Shown: in pieces, positions 7,306 to 15,811 of the stretch
How positions within the stretch are numbered: the first letter of the stretch is position 1
Layout: the number at the start of each line of letters is the position of its first letter
NCBI RefSeq assembly: GCF_037040815.1
Contig: NZ_CP146232.1
Location: 2,226,501 to 2,290,500 of the forward strand
Source of the DNA: Pararoseomonas sp. SCSIO 73927
GTDB taxonomy: Bacteria; Pseudomonadota; Alphaproteobacteria; Acetobacterales; Acetobacteraceae
Length of the DNA: 64,000 nucleotides
Direction of reading: 5' to 3'
The notes under the pieces: generated by a model
Seen by the model: the letters and a program-made list of their open reading frames with translations, nothing else
Database searches by the model: none
Told to the model about the DNA's origin: nothing
Translations under genes and position numbers: made by a program

Positions 7306-8922
7306 CTACTGCGCCAGGCTCGCGGAGGCCGCGAGGGTCTGCTCGTCCGCCCGCGCGGCGTAGCCCACGCCGTTGCGCGAGGCCCAGGCGTTGCGGAGCA
7401 GGAAGAGCGGAAGGATTCCGAGATCGTCGGCCGCGAGCTTCGTCGCCTGCCGCAGCAGCGCCTCGCGCGCGCCGTCGTCGATGGTGGCGGTGGCGCGCGC
7501 GGTCAGCGCGTCCAGCCCGGGGTTGCTGTAGCGGTTGAAGTTCGGGCCGCCCCAGCCCTTGCTGCGGTCGTAGGTGCCGAGGACGTTGCGGAGGATGTAG
7601 GAGGCCTCCCCGGTGGAGCTGCCCCAGCCGCCCAGGCGGAAGCCGAACTCCTGGCGCGACCCGCGGGTGAGATAGCTCGCCCAGGGCAGGGGCTGCACCT
7701 CCGTCCGCACGCCGGCACGGGTCCAGAACTGTGCCACGGCCTGGGAGACGGCGGCGTCGCCGGGGTAGCGGTCGTTCGGCGTGGTCAGGACGACGCGGAA
7801 GCCCTGCGGGAAGCCCGCCTCCGCCAGCAGGCGCCGCGCTTCCGCCAGGTCCTGCACGGGCACGGGGACTTCCGGCGCGTAGGAGAAGCTGCCCTCCGGA
7901 AGCCACTGGCCGGTGGGGATGGCCGTGCCGGCCATCACGCGCTCCGCCAGGGCCTTGCGGTCGATCGCCAGCGACAGGGCGCGGCGCACGCGCAGATCGA
8001 GGAAGGGGTTGCGCGGCAACGGCCTGCCGTCGTTGTCGGTCACGCCCGGCACCTCCTCCTGGCGGGAGAAGTCGGGCTGCAGGTAGATCAGCCGCACGCC
8101 CGGGATCTCGCTGACCGTCACGCGGCGGTCCGCGCGCAGGCGCGGCAGGTCGTTGGCGGAGACCTGATCGATCAGGTCCACGTCGCCGGCGAGGAGGGCG
8201 GCGGAGCGGGCGCCGTCATTGGCGATGAAGCGGTAGTCCACGCGCGTCCAGGGCTGCTTCGGGCCCCACCAGGCGTCGTTCCGCTCGAACACCGCGCCCT
8301 GGCCGGAGCGGTAGGCCACGAACCGGTAGGGCCCCGTGCCGATGGAGGCGCGACCGCTGTTGTAGTCCTCGGGGTTCGCGCCCTCCCCGGCGTGGCGGGA
8401 GATGATCTGGACGAAGGAGATGTCGCTCGGCAGCAGCGGGTGCGGCCCGGCGGAGTGGAAGCGGACCGTGCGGTCATCCACCACCTCCACCCGCGTGATG
8501 GGGCGGACGGCGCTGTGGAAGCCGCCGGTGGCGCCGAGCACGTTCGGCACGCGGGCGATGGTGAAGGCCACGTCGTCGGCCGTCAGCGGGCGGCCATCGT
8601 GCCAGGTGACGCCGGGGCGGAGGCGGAACTCCCACGTCGTCTCGCCCACGGGCTTCCAGCTCTCGGCCAGGGCGGGGACGAGGCGGGACTGCGGGTCGCG
8701 CGCCACCAGCGTGTCGAAGACATGCGCCGTCATCGCGGAGTTGGAGGTGGTGTTGGAGAAGTGCGGGTCGGCGGAGTTCACGGGGCTGGAGATGCCGATC
8801 CGCAGCTCCCGCGCCTGGCCGGCAGAGGGTGGCAGGCCGAACACCACGGCGAGGGCCGTCCCGCAGAACCACCGCATCCCGCGCGAGAGGAGGAACGGCG
8901 ATCGGGAGGGGGCGAAGGGCAT
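7306..8922 (-). CDS. ABC transporter substrate-binding protein, peptide/nickel (SBP family 5) type
   Basis: A 538-residue extracytoplasmic receptor of the DppA/OppA family. Its leader includes the hydrophobic FCGTALAVVFGLPPSAGQA. The mature part has ARDPQSRLVPALAESWKPV, WEFRLRPGVTWHDGRPLTADDV (the family signature), and the late block DLRVRRALSLAIDRKAL. The protein sits between the SsuB-like ATPase gene and metY in a sulfur operon. No DppBC-type permease genes are present, so it may work with another system or, in this context, bind a glutathione- or cysteine-like peptide. That ligand assignment is an inference from neighbours only. The gene begins 83 bp after the ATPase stop. Confidence 0.85.
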   Translation of the reverse strand: MPFAPSRSPFLLSRGMRWFCGTALAVVFGLPPSAGQARELRIGISSPVNSADPHFSNTTSNSAMTAHVFDTLVARDPQSRLVPALAESWKPVGETTWEFRLRPGVTWHDGRPLTADDVAFTIARVPNVLGATGGFHSAVRPITRVEVVDDRTVRFHSAGPHPLLPSDISFVQIISRHAGEGANPEDYNSGRASIGTGPYRFVAYRSGQGAVFERNDAWWGPKQPWTRVDYRFIANDGARSAALLAGDVDLIDQVSANDLPRLRADRRVTVSEIPGVRLIYLQPDFSRQEEVPGVTDNDGRPLPRNPFLDLRVRRALSLAIDRKALAERVMAGTAIPTGQWLPEGSFSYAPEVPVPVQDLAEARRLLAEAGFPQGFRVVLTTPNDRYPGDAAVSQAVAQFWTRAGVRTEVQPLPWASYLTRGSRQEFGFRLGGWGSSTGEASYILRNVLGTYDRSKGWGGPNFNRYSNPGLDALTARATATIDDGAREALLRQATKLAADDLGILPLFLLRNAWASRNGVGYAARADEQTLAASASLAQ

Positions 8923-9005
8923 CAGGAAATCCTCTACTCGGCCCGGAGGGATTCGCCGGGCGAGGGAATGGCGGGCGGCGCGCCTCCGCGCCGCCGGGAA
9001 GGTGT

Positions 9006-9764
9006 TCAGGCTGCCTCGCGCAGCCCCAGGGTTTCCAGCACTTCCCGCCGCAGGGCGACGAGGTGCGGGTCGTCCCGGTGGCGGGGGAAGGGGCGGCCCA
9101 CGGCGATCTCCGACACCACCCGCGCGGGGCGGGGTGAGAAGACGAGGACGCGCTCCGCCATCAGCAGGGCCTCCTCCACGTCGTGGGTGACGAGGAGCGT
9201 GGTGAAGCCCTCCCGCTGCCAGAGGGCGACCAGTTCCTCCTGCATCTTCAGCCGCGTCAGGCTGTCCAGCTTGCCCAGGGGCTCGTCCAGCAGCAGCAGG
9301 CCCGGGCGGTTCACCAGGGCGCGGGCCAGGGCGGCGCGCTGCGCCATGCCGCCGGAGAGCTGGTGGGGGTAGGCCTCGGCGAACTCGTGGAGGCCGACGA
9401 GGCGCAGCGCATCGTCCACCCGCGCGCCCTCCGCCCGGATCAGGCCGCGCGCCTCCAGCCCCAGCGCGGCGTTCCCGCGCACGCTGCGCCAGGGATAGAG
9501 GGTGGGGTCCTGGAACATGAGCACGCGGGAGGGATCGGGGCCGGTGATCGGCGCGCCATCCGCCTCCAGCGTGCCGCGCCGCGGCGGCTCCAGCCCCGCC
9601 ACCAGCCGCAGCAGGGTGGACTTGCCGCAGCCGGAGGGGCCGAGCAGTGCCACGGAGCCGCCGGGGCGGACATCGAGGTCCACCTCCTCCAGCACCGGCA
9701 GATCCTGCCCCTTGAGGGCGAAAGCGTGATGAATGCCGCGCAGGCGCAGCCCGATCGGGTTCAC
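9006..9764 (-). CDS. ABC transporter ATP-binding protein, SsuB/TauB-like
   Basis: A 252-residue ATPase with all motifs of the nitrate/sulfonate/taurine import family: Walker A LLGPSGCGKST, Q-loop MFQDPTLYPW, signature LSGGMAQRAALARAL, Walker B LLLLDEPLGKLD and switch histidine LLVTHDVEEAL. The chosen GTG start at 9764 overlaps the upstream permease stop in a GTGA arrangement, implying translational coupling; a second in-frame GTG lies 3 bp upstream. It energises the permease encoded by the gene before it. The C-terminal part (VLVFSPRPARVVSEIAVGRPFPRHRDD) is typical of SsuB/TauB. Confidence 0.92.
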   Translation of the reverse strand: MNPIGLRLRGIHHAFALKGQDLPVLEEVDLDVRPGGSVALLGPSGCGKSTLLRLVAGLEPPRRGTLEADGAPITGPDPSRVLMFQDPTLYPWRSVRGNAALGLEARGLIRAEGARVDDALRLVGLHEFAEAYPHQLSGGMAQRAALARALVNRPGLLLLDEPLGKLDSLTRLKMQEELVALWQREGFTTLLVTHDVEEALLMAERVLVFSPRPARVVSEIAVGRPFPRHRDDPHLVALRREVLETLGLREAA

Positions 9765-10753
9765 CACCGCACCACCCCCTTCTGCCAGGCCAGCTTCCAG
9801 TCCCGTACGCGGAAGAGCAGGGTGACGAGGCCCGTGCACATCCCCGCCAGTACCAGCAGCGCCGCGTAGACATTGGCGTAGGCCGCCCAGCCCTGGGACC
9901 ACTGCATGTAGAAGCCCAGGCCCGCCTTCACGCCCATCATCTCCGCCACCACGAGGACGGAGAAGGACGAGCCCAGCCCCATGAAGAGGCCGACGAAGAC
10001 CGAGGGCAGCGCCGCGGGCACCGCGACCTTGCGGATGAGGAACCAGGGGCGCGCGCCCATGGTGCGCGCCACGTCGTAGAAGCTGCCGGCGACGGAGGCG
10101 ACGCCGGACCAGGTGAGGACGGCCACGGGAAAGAAGGTGGCCAGCGCGATGAGGAAGGTGCTGGCCTGCCGGCTGGTGGAGAAGGCGAAGAAGGCGATGG
10201 GCAGCCAGGCCGTTGCGGGCAGCGGGCCGATCAGCCGCAGCACCGGGTGCGCCCAGTAGCCGACGCGGCGGGACCAGCCCATGGCAACGCCCACGGTGAA
10301 GCCGATGGCGGCGCCGAGAAGGTAGCCGGGGATCAGCAGCAGGAGGGAGTGGAGCACGCTCTCGCCGAGCTTGGCGTAGTCGTCGGTGAAGACCTCCAGC
10401 AGGGCCTGGGGGGCCACGAAGAAGGGGCGCGGCAGCAGGTCCAGCTTCGCCGTGACGAGTTCCCATGCGATCAGGCCTGCCGCCAGCGCCACCAGCCAGG
10501 GCCCGGCCGGGCGCAGCCGCGCGGCCGGGCCGGGCGCGCCGGCGAGGCCCGCGAGCAGCAGCGCGAGCCCCACGGACGCGGCAATGCCGCCGAGAAGCCC
10601 GGTCCGGCCATACTCGTCCATGTCGGGCCACGCCAGCACCACCGCGGCGGCGGCCAGCCAGGCCAGCCCCGCACCGGCGCCGCCCGCCCAGATGCGCCAG
10701 GGGCCCGCCTCCCGCGCGGCGGGAAGGACGCCCGTCCCGACGCTCGCGCTCAC
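9761..10753 (-). CDS. ABC transporter permease, SsuC/TauC-like, with an extended membrane N-terminus
   Basis: A 330-residue inner-membrane permease, longer than the usual 250-280 residues because of two extra hydrophobic segments (about residues 17-35 and 45-65). The BPD_transp_1 core starts near residue 75 and includes LLLLIPGYLLGAAIGFTVGVAMG, the cytoplasmic coupling motif DVARTMGARPWFLIRKVAVPAALP, and a last segment AALLVLAGMCTGLVTLLFR. The GTG start at 10753 overlaps the receptor stop by 4 bp (GTGA), as at the next junction, so the three transporter genes are translationally chained. The role of the extra N-terminal segments is unknown. Confidence 0.88.
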   Translation of the reverse strand: MSASVGTGVLPAAREAGPWRIWAGGAGAGLAWLAAAAVVLAWPDMDEYGRTGLLGGIAASVGLALLLAGLAGAPGPAARLRPAGPWLVALAAGLIAWELVTAKLDLLPRPFFVAPQALLEVFTDDYAKLGESVLHSLLLLIPGYLLGAAIGFTVGVAMGWSRRVGYWAHPVLRLIGPLPATAWLPIAFFAFSTSRQASTFLIALATFFPVAVLTWSGVASVAGSFYDVARTMGARPWFLIRKVAVPAALPSVFVGLFMGLGSSFSVLVVAEMMGVKAGLGFYMQWSQGWAAYANVYAALLVLAGMCTGLVTLLFRVRDWKLAWQKGVVRW

Positions 10754-11835
10754 GACAGCACGTCCGCGAAGACGCGCTCGGCGAAGCGCGCGGGATCGGT
10801 GTTCGGGCGGATCACCTGCACCAGCTTCAGCTCCTCCGTGTAGCGCGCGATCTCCTGCCGCAGGCCGGCGCCCGCGGGGTGGTGGTGGTGCGTGTGGTCG
10901 CGCACCATCGCCTCCAGCTGATCCACCGGCGCCTTGGCGTAGGGGGCGAAGATGCGCGCGGCCTCGGCGGGGTTGGCGACAATCCACTCCTGCGCCTCCA
11001 GCAGCGCCGCCGTCAGGGCGCGGGCGGCCGGCCTGTCGCGGCGGATGAGGTTGCCGCGCACGCCGAGCACGCAGCAGGCGCGGCCGGCATACTCGCCCTG
11101 GAGGTTGTTGGAGATCTCGTGAAGCCCGTCCCTCTCGCGGAACATCCAGGCGAGCGGGTCGCCAAGGGCAAAGGCCTGCACCTCCCCGCGCTGCAGCGCG
11201 ACGCCGAGCAGGTCCGCGGGGAACTGCCGCCAGGTCACGTCCCTCAGCGGGTCGATACCCTTCTGCGCCAGCAGGATGGAGAAGAAGTTCTTGTCCGGCG
11301 CGGCCATGTCGGAGACGCCGATGGCCTTGCCCTTCAGGCTCTCCAGCGTGCGGAACTCCGAGTTTCCCGCGGAGAAGAGCCGCATGCAGCCGCCATGGAT
11401 GCCGCTGGTGATCTTCACGTCGAAGCCGCTCTCCAGCGGCTTCAGCCAGCGCAGCGCCATGCCGACGCCGGCATCGGCCTTGCCCGTCGCGATCGCCTCC
11501 AGCAGCTGGTCCGTGGTGCCGCCAAAGTTGATCAGCTCCACCTTCAGGTTATGGCGCTCGAAGATGCCGGTCCTCTCCGCCACGGGCACGCCGACGGTGC
11601 AGACGGCATTGGCGTTCCAGGTCAGCTTCAACTCGCGCCGCTCGCCCGGCGCTGCCGCGCTCGGGGTGCCGGTGCTCGCGCGGCAGATGGCGGAAGGATC
11701 CAGGCCGAAGGGCGGTTCCATCTCGCGCGGGGCGATGCGTGGCGCGGCGGCCATGCCGCCTATCGGCAGCGCGGCGCCGAGAAGGCCCGCGGCGCGCAGG
11801 ATGGCGCGCCGTCCGGGTTGGGACGTCGTCATCAT
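10750..11835 (-). CDS. ABC transporter substrate-binding protein, NMT1/SsuA-like, first gene of the minus-strand sulfur operon
   Basis: A 361-residue receptor starting at the ATG at 11835, with an adjacent second ATG. The leader holds GRRAILRAAGLLGAALP, consistent with Tat export. The mature protein shows GIFERHNLKVELINFGGTTDQLLEAIATG near residue 95, DAGVGMALRWLKPLE and LKGKAIGVSDMAAPDKNFF, as in sulfonate/nitrate receptors. Unusual points are a His-rich stretch DHTHHHH near residue 315 and a pair of cysteines in AGRACCVLGVRG. Upstream lie a hairpin and a Cys-ending leader ORF. Together with the following permease and ATPase it makes a complete importer. The ligand is unknown. Confidence 0.86.
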   Translation of the reverse strand: MMTTSQPGRRAILRAAGLLGAALPIGGMAAAPRIAPREMEPPFGLDPSAICRASTGTPSAAAPGERRELKLTWNANAVCTVGVPVAERTGIFERHNLKVELINFGGTTDQLLEAIATGKADAGVGMALRWLKPLESGFDVKITSGIHGGCMRLFSAGNSEFRTLESLKGKAIGVSDMAAPDKNFFSILLAQKGIDPLRDVTWRQFPADLLGVALQRGEVQAFALGDPLAWMFRERDGLHEISNNLQGEYAGRACCVLGVRGNLIRRDRPAARALTAALLEAQEWIVANPAEAARIFAPYAKAPVDQLEAMVRDHTHHHHPAGAGLRQEIARYTEELKLVQVIRPNTDPARFAERVFADVLS

Positions 11836-11856
11836 GGGATCCCCTTCGGGTGTGCC

Positions 11857-11877
11857 GGAGGCAGGCGGCCTGCCTCC
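11857..11877 (-). promoter_or_regulatory. Perfect hairpin between the Cys-rich leader ORF and the sulfur importer gene
   Basis: Arms GGAGGCAGG and CCTGCCTCC pair perfectly around a three-base loop. On the minus strand the stem begins 8 nt after the leader ORF stop and ends about 21 nt before the importer start codon. No T run follows, so it fits translational coupling or Rho access control better than an intrinsic terminator. A ribosome paused on the last Cys codons would approach the stem, while one completing the leader would cover it. Confidence 0.55.
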
Positions 11878-11885
11878 ACCTGTTG

Positions 11886-11981
11886 TCAGCGGATGCAGCA
11901 GAGATCGAAGGGGCTGCGACAGGCGTTGCAGGCCGTGCCGCGTGTCATGCCAGACTTCCTGCCCCGCGCTGCCGTGTTCAT
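11886..11981 (-). CDS. Putative 31-residue cysteine-rich leader peptide upstream of the sulfur operon
   Basis: This small ORF begins with ATG at 11981 and ends at TGA 11888-11886, 50 nt before the importer receptor gene. The peptide has four cysteines (positions 18, 21, 28, 29) and ends SPFDLCCIR, with the adjacent Cys-Cys pair three codons from the stop. A second in-frame ATG at codon 12 would leave a 20-residue version with all cysteines. Cys-rich leader peptides that control sulfur genes by ribosome stalling are known from actinobacteria. Use of that mechanism here is inferred from position, composition and the following hairpin. It could instead be a chance ORF. Confidence 0.5.
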   Translation of the reverse strand: MNTAARGRKSGMTRGTACNACRSPFDLCCIR

Positions 11982-12191
11982 GAGCTCAGGGTATTGCCGG
12001 GGCGGAAGGTGGAAAACAGGAGTGTTTTTCGAAGATCGGCCGGAATGTAGCACTGGCATCTCGCGAAGGGGCGGCGATGCAGCAGCGGGGTTTGGTCGCA
12101 AACATTCTCCGGCACAGCGGTGGCCGGCACGTCCCGACGGCCGTGTCAGGAGAGCCCCGGTTCTTGTCCTGGCGTCCGGGCCTCGATGCCC

Positions 12192-12227
12192 AAAAGGGGC
12201 TGCCGGGCACGCTCGGCAGCCCCTTTC
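12192..12227. terminator. GC-rich hairpin flanked by A and T runs, between divergent units
   Basis: A ten-pair stem (GGGGCTGCCG with CGGCAGCCCC, eight-base loop) is preceded by AAAA and followed by TTT, so it reads as a weak intrinsic terminator on both strands. It lies upstream of both the minus-strand sulfur operon and the plus-strand RlpA-like gene. It may end an unannotated short transcript or attenuate one of the two leaders. Confidence 0.5.
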
Positions 12228-12291
12228 CCCGTCCAGCACTCAACCTGCGCGGACAGGCGAACGTTACACGGTCTCATCTCTGGAAGCCTTC

Positions 12292-12750
12292 ATGTCGCGC
12301 CTCGCCGTCGTCGTTGCACTGGCGTTCACAGCGGTCAGTCCAGCCTCCGCGAACGTGCCGGACGCCGCGGATGCATCCGGGCAGGCGCGCCGCGGCCAGG
12401 CTGCCATCATCGCCCAGAGGCATGCCGGGCGTCGGATGGCCGATGGTGGGCGGGTGGAACTGAACTCCGACACGGCGGCGAGCGCGGACCTGCCCCTGGG
12501 TACGACGGCCCGGATCCGGAACCTGCGAAATGGCCGGGTGGCCATGGTGCGGGTCCGCGACCGGCTTCCAGCAACAGAGGACCGGATCGTGAGCGTCACG
12601 CCTAAGGTGGCCGGCATGCTGGGGATGGGCAGTGTCACACAGGTCGAGGTGGCACCCCTTGCCGTCCCTCAACCGGACGGGACGGTGCGCCTCGGGTCCG
12701 GCACGCGCATGACCGGACGGCGCGCCTACATCACCAGCCCGGACCGCTGA
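12292..12750 (+). CDS. RlpA-like double-psi beta-barrel protein with altered active-site region
   Basis: A 152-residue exported protein with the signal peptide MSRLAVVVALAFTAVSPASA. The mature part is one double-psi beta-barrel: TAASADLPLGTTARIRNLRNGR, then VRVRDRLP and KVAGMLGMGSV. In lytic RlpA proteins the first block reads TAAH..LPLGT; here the catalytic His position is Ser, and the DRGP motif reads DRLP. It is also short, with no SPOR domain. It is therefore probably a structural or non-lytic relative in the periplasm. It stands alone, transcribed away from the sulfur operon. Confidence 0.72.
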   Translation: MSRLAVVVALAFTAVSPASANVPDAADASGQARRGQAAIIAQRHAGRRMADGGRVELNSDTAASADLPLGTTARIRNLRNGRVAMVRVRDRLPATEDRIVSVTPKVAGMLGMGSVTQVEVAPLAVPQPDGTVRLGSGTRMTGRRAYITSPDR

Positions 12751-13243
12751 TCAATGCCTGAAACTGACGGTTCGGAAAGGGCTGTGGGAGCGATGATCCG
12801 AGCGGTGATGGAGTCCTAACTGCTGACCAACAGCTGTCTCGCCGGAGGACGTCCGACGATCATGGACCGGTAGCCGCAGGCCGCAGCGGGGACTCATGCT
12901 TATCATCGGCGCCGTACCCGGGACGTGGGCCGAGGAGCAGCGGCATCGCTTTCGTCCCACCGGCGGGAAGGCGTTCCGGGCCGAGCACGCCTCGCAGTAC
13001 CGTCCACCCACCTGACGCGCCTTGGTATGGGTCGGAATGGGATTGGCGACTGATCTGGCGCCCAGGCACGCTACTGCTGGAGATGAACATGCCTGCTGGG
13101 GAGCAACACCTAGTGGTTCAGCGCCTGGCTATGCGCCTCAACCCCCGCAGAGGAGCGGCTCCCGGCACCCCCGCAGGGTGGCACGCTCCATCCCCACGCA
13201 CTCGCGCCGGCATCCGACCCCGTCATGCCTTATAATCGGCTGA

Positions 13244-13456
13244 TCAGCTTTGCGTCGGTTTGCGCAGCGGGACTGCTTCCAGGCGCACCGCCTCGCGCCA
13301 ACGCTCCCTCCACAGGGCCACACGGCCTTCAGCCCTGCCGGGGTCTGCCAGTTTCCGAATAAGCACCACCCCGACATCCCGCAGAAGGGCTCTGGGCAGG
13401 TCCTTCTCGTTGAAAGAGGCAATCAGGTTGGCCAGCAGGGCATCCAGGTCATCTCC
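13244..13456 (-). pseudogene. Possible C-terminal remnant of an unknown protein
   Basis: The last 69 codons of a minus-strand frame read like a real protein tail: DDLDALLANLIASFNEK, RALLRDVGVVLIRKLADPG, then a Trp/Arg-rich helix and KPTQS before the stop. Upstream the frame loses protein character and no start codon fits, so this looks like a truncated remnant. The family is not recognised. Confidence 0.28.
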
Positions 13457-14368
13457 AGCATCGTGAACTCTTGGGCAAGTACGTGACGCCAAGGCAGCCC
13501 CCCCGGGCAGCGGTCGAGCGGGAAAGGGAGGTGCTCCGACACCGCTCCGCCGGCGATGGGACCCTAACTGACGATGCGCCGCAACAAACCCGCAGTTGCG
13601 ATGCGCTACAAGATCCAACCGCGCATCGCCGATCAGCCGGGCCCTCTCAGGGTTATGGAGAGTGAAACGGACGATTGAACGCCAGTCCGCCTGCGGTCTT
13701 GGCCTCCATTGGTACGACCAATCCGGGCCTAGTGGCCGACCATACTGCACGTTATCTGAGCGCGGATGGCGAACTGCGGCCTCCATCGCGTCGCCACGCC
13801 ATTTTCCAAGCAGCCCCGACGGCGTGTGCCTGCTGGTCGCCCAGCTGGCGCACGAGAGCGGCGGGCCCAGGGTTCGGAGAAGCTCAGCTGTCGGGCGAGC
13901 GCGCTGCTCGACACGCCGCACTTCATCGCCATCGAGGCCCACGCTCTCGGCCGGGATGACGGCCGGCGATGGCTGGCGAGCCAGCGCATTACCGCCTGCA
14001 TGATATCCGGTGGAGGATGGGGTATCTGCCAGGGTTCGAGGATGGTTGCCGCACGCTTCGCGGCGGGTCACACCACCTCACCGGGCGGGCGAACCCAGTC
14101 CGCTTGGGGTGGGATCCGGGATCTGAAGCCGGGATAGGTTGCGGCCCCTAGAAACGGCGGCATGGCGGCCGCGCTGTGGCTCCGGCAAACGGGCCGACTG
14201 CCCAGGCCCGCCCACAAGGGCAACGTGACCACGTGCACCCGGCTCATCAACGGCGAGCTGAACGGCTTGGCGCACCGACTGGCCGTCCTGATCACGCTCG
14301 CGTGAAGTAGTGCATCTGCCGGGAGAGCTCGCCCGTAAGTTGGGGGTTTTTTCCGACGGAGCCATTCC

Positions 14369-14620
14369 TTGCCCGCCAGTGACATCGCTGCTTTTGAGCG
14401 CGAACTCCTTCTTTGGATCGCGGAGGACGTAACGGCTCGCGCCGTTCGTCACGCTCCGCCAAGCTGCCGTATCGCGACGGTGAAGCGATTGCACAGGGAT
14501 CTGAGAGCGGTCCTGATCAGTGCTCCGATCGAAGGGGATGCCGTGGCTGACATCCGTGCCCGGGCCGAGATTGCAGCGGCGTTCTGGGCAACCTCTGCCG
14601 AGCGCCACGGCACGGCCTAG
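14369..14620 (+). CDS. Hypothetical small helical protein
   Basis: An 83-residue frame beginning at TTG 14369 with alpha-helical composition (AAFERELLLWIAEDVTARAV, later ADIRARAEIAAAFWATSAE). No family is recognised, there is no signal peptide or membrane segment, and no strong ribosome-binding site. It is surrounded by DNA without clear genes, so it could be a remnant or a chance frame. Confidence 0.3.
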   Translation: MPASDIAAFERELLLWIAEDVTARAVRHAPPSCRIATVKRLHRDLRAVLISAPIEGDAVADIRARAEIAAAFWATSAERHGTA

Positions 14621-15137
14621 GCTTGAGGCTCGCTTCCACCTCGGCTCGACCTCGTCCTGAAGCGTTGGGCCGGTCCGGAGCCGGGGACGCTTGTGCAGGA
14701 GATCACCGCTGAAGCCGAGCCTCGCGCCGGCACCGCGCACTGCGCAGAACTGCTCGGGAGGAATCGTGCGCGTGACGCAAACCCGCGCAGGGTTGGGCTG
14801 CTGCGGATCGTAGGGCGTCGGAAGTCGGACCGACCAGCTGGGGAGAACCTACCGAGGTGAGCCGCCCGTAGGAGGCGCGGTCTGTGGGTAAGGCGGGGGA
14901 GCGCGCGCGGTACAGCAGCCCCAGGGAGCGCCTACGGCATCGGCAGGCCCAGCATCCTGGCAGGGATGTCGCCGCGCACGACGCCTGTGAGGCTGCTGAC
15001 ACCACAGATACCGGCCAGCCCGCGCTCAACCGCGGCCACCACCAGCTTGGCAGGGTGCGATACGCTGTTGAGGAAGAAGGGGCGGGACCGGGCACCCGGC
15101 TCCGCGTGGTCGGCTCCGCGTGCCGGAGCCATGTCGT

Positions 15138-15341
15138 TCAGCCGTCTCGCGCCGCAGCGTCGCGCGGGACATCCGCCGCGTTTACCCGGGGCAGCCGACC
15201 CTTGACCTCCGCCCAGGCTCGGACCTGCGCCAGCATGAGCGTTCTTGTCTCCGGTGCGGCCGCGTTCCAGAGCGCGACTAGCTCATCCCGGCCACGGTCA
15301 GCGGTGACGGCCTGGGGAGGAGAGGGGCAGAGGTTCAGCAC
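15138..15341 (-). CDS. Hypothetical small protein or remnant
   Basis: A 67-residue minus-strand frame from GTG 15341 with soluble-protein composition: RGRDELVALWNAAAPETRTL followed by LAQVRAWAEVKGRLPRV. The core reads like a helical domain but no family is recognised. It has no conserved neighbours. Confidence 0.3.
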   Translation of the reverse strand: MLNLCPSPPQAVTADRGRDELVALWNAAAPETRTLMLAQVRAWAEVKGRLPRVNAADVPRDAAARDG

Positions 15342-15811
15342 GGCAGGGCTCCCACGAATCGAAAAGGGGTGATGCTGAGGTTAGGAGATAGAGAACAAAA
15401 AAGGAACAGGTTGACAGCAACCGGCGCCGTCAGGTTGAGCGTCCGGGTGCAGGATCTGGCTGATCCGGTTCGGCCCGGTAGCGGGACAAATCCGCTCACC
15501 TCTCCTGGGTGTACATCGTCACCGCCACGCCCCAGCGTCAGGCGCGAGTGGCAGAACCGCATCCAATGTCACCGGCCGCAGACCGGACTGTGGTGTTCCG
15601 GGGCATTCCCAGGGCTGGGCTGCTGGCAGAGATGTCTGTCCACGACAGCACGTTGCTCCGGAACAACAGTGCGGCGCTGGGAGCGCTGGATACGAGGGCC
15701 GCTTTCGCTTCCCCCCTTTGCCGACAGCGATCTCCGCGGATCGCTGTCGTGCAAGTCCCACTCAGTCAACCCAGCACAGGTGAGACGTTACCTGCGGGAC
15801 CCCATCTGCCA

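Larger units (their letters stand above)
12751..15811. other. 3-kb stretch without a convincing intact gene
   Basis: No frame in this stretch shows a recognisable domain, a proper start site and family-like length together. Three short pieces with protein-like composition are listed separately at 13244-13456, 14369-14620 and 15138-15341. A segment at 14225-14290 resembles one at 25466-25531. The stretch has lower GC patches (for example around 15360-15420) and looks like decayed accessory DNA. Confidence 0.5.

Noticed and set aside
8392..9372. Long plus-strand frames of over 250 codons opposite the receptor and ATPase genes
   Set aside because: They are antisense shadows of high-GC genes; residue composition is dominated by Arg, Ala and Gly, and the minus-strand frames have full domain motifs.
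14369..15811. Possible CRISPR or regularly spaced repeats in the gene-poor 12.7-15.8 kb stretch
   Set aside because: No short repeat recurs at regular spacing on reading through.
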